Assembly (NCBI RefSeq): GCF_036227325.1 | Contig: NZ_CP109467.1 | Location: 3,410,001 to 3,474,000 of the forward strand | From: Streptomyces sp. NBC_01465 | GTDB taxonomy: Bacteria > Actinomycetota > Actinomycetes > Streptomycetales > Streptomycetaceae | Direction of reading: 5' to 3' | Length of the DNA stretch: 64,000 nt | Shown here: positions 63,196 to 64,000 of the stretch, in pieces | Position numbering within the stretch: the stretch's first letter is position 1 | How the letters are laid out: each line of letters begins with the position of its first letter | Notes under the pieces: generated by a model | Database searches by the model: none | The model's input: only the letters and a program-made list of their open reading frames with translations | Told to the model about the DNA's origin: nothing | Program-made: the position numbers and the translations under genes

Positions 63196-64000
63196 CTAGA
63201 CGGCCGGGACCGCGTACAGCTCGTCCGCATGGGCGACCATCAGCCGGTTCCCCGCGGCCGCCACGCGCCAGCTGTCCTCGAAGCTGCGGGTGTCGTTGTA
63301 CGTCCAGCGCAGCTCGCCGGTGCGGGCGTCGATGGCGTACACACCGCCGGACTCGAAGAACGACGCGGCGTAGAGGTTGCCGCCCACCTTCACGAGGCAC
63401 GAGGAGAAGGGCTCCTTGGCCAGGTCCGTGCTCATCCAGATCTTCGTGCCGTTCTTCGGGTTGATCGCCCAGACCCCGCTGTCGTAGTCGAAGGCGTACG
63501 CGACGCCGTCGAAGACGAACGGCGGCTGGAAGCCCCTGCGCCCGGCCGGCGGCAGGGTCCACAGGAGCGTCCCCTTCTTCAGGTCGTACCCGCGCATCGT
63601 CTTGCCGCTGACGATCACGACGTTGCCGTGCACCGCGACCTTGTTGGCGACCGAGCCGTCGGCGACCTTCTTGCTCCACAGCTGCGTGCCCTTGGAGCTG
63701 GAGCGCACGGTCAGGTTCTTCCGGCCGTCCGTGTAGACGAGGTGGCCGGGGACGACCGTCAGCTCGAAGCCGTAGTCCTCGGTGCCCTCGTCGCGCTGCT
63801 CCTGCCAGACGATCTTGCGGGTCTTGATGTCGAGGGCGTAGATCGCGGTGAGGTTCTTCTTGATGTCGGGGTCGTCGACCTCCGCGATGCCGTAGACGTT
63901 CTTGTCGTCGGCGCCGATCGGGGCCTTGGCGGTCAGCTTGCCGCCGAGGCGGGTGCGCCAGACCTCCTTGCCGGTCTGGGCGTCGAAGCCGACGAGCGTG
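63196..64000 (-). CDS. PQQ-binding-like beta-propeller protein (partial)
   Basis: This is the C-terminal 267 residues of a protein whose start lies beyond the right edge. Repeats of the PQQ/BamB propeller type are visible: GFDAQTGKEVWR, IYALDIKTRKIVWQ, LTVRSSSKGTQLWSKK, WAINPKNGTKIWM and YAIDARTGELRWTYN, spaced 35-55 residues apart. In Streptomyces such proteins often have an N-terminal kinase, membrane or signal segment, which cannot be judged here. No function is assigned. Confidence 0.85.
   Translation of the reverse strand, partial: TLVGFDAQTGKEVWRTRLGGKLTAKAPIGADDKNVYGIAEVDDPDIKKNLTAIYALDIKTRKIVWQEQRDEGTEDYGFELTVVPGHLVYTDGRKNLTVRSSSKGTQLWSKKVADGSVANKVAVHGNVVIVSGKTMRGYDLKKGTLLWTLPPAGRRGFQPPFVFDGVAYAFDYDSGVWAINPKNGTKIWMSTDLAKEPFSSCLVKVGGNLYAASFFESGGVYAIDARTGELRWTYNDTRSFEDSWRVAAAGNRLMVAHADELYAVPAV

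Overview
The window is a stretch of Streptomyces chromosome. The base composition is very GC-rich with strong third-position GC. Genes are densely packed with ATGA/GTGA/TGATG start-stop overlaps, and GTG and TTG starts are common. The gene set and order resemble the nuo/kor region I know from S. coelicolor and relatives. I see no tRNA, rRNA, insertion sequence, prophage or CRISPR array.

Region 1 (1-15123) holds a second, partial complex I operon read leftward: nuoA2-B2-C2-H2-I2-J2-K2-L2-M2, with M2 cut by the window edge. It lacks nuoD and the NADH-input genes nuoE, F and G. NuoC2 carries a proline/alanine-rich tail of about 300 residues with an internal repeat. To its right are two paralogous membrane histidine kinases, a zinc-free quinone oxidoreductase, a NarL-type response regulator and korAB (2-oxoglutarate:ferredoxin oxidoreductase). 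A complex I without an NADH module beside a ferredoxin-reducing enzyme suggests, as an inference, a ferredoxin-fed route into menaquinone.

Region 2 (15174-41033) is accessory and housekeeping DNA: small Streptomyces hypotheticals, HxlR-regulated oxidoreductase and efflux pairs, RarD, an ABC exporter beside a LolA-like protein, a divergent CHRD/COG4315 exported pair sharing a TGTGA-N6-TCACA site, a long-chain polyprenyl diphosphate synthase, a peptide transporter with a CocE-type hydrolase, a TetR-controlled ABC-2-like membrane protein, DinB, a three-gene run (ATP-grasp, FAD oxidoreductase, APH-like kinase), fumarylacetoacetase with a GPP34 protein, and RecQ.

Region 3 (41101-57113) is the complete 14-gene nuoA-N operon read leftward. 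It begins under a good match to a Rex (NADH/NAD+ sensor) operator and ends in a strong hairpin. Regions within nuoB and nuoF have unusually AT-rich, rare-codon stretches.

Region 4 (57114-64000) has a long structured leader before an exported NlpC/P60 hydrolase, then menaquinone genes: a geranylgeranyl-reductase-family flavoprotein (MenJ-like), the demethylmenaquinone methyltransferase, a truncated amidohydrolase-like protein, the futalosine-pathway radical SAM enzyme MqnC, and part of a PQQ-type beta-propeller. With the polyprenyl synthase of region 2, the window therefore holds quinone ring, tail and tail-saturation enzymes plus one full and one partial quinone-reducing complex.
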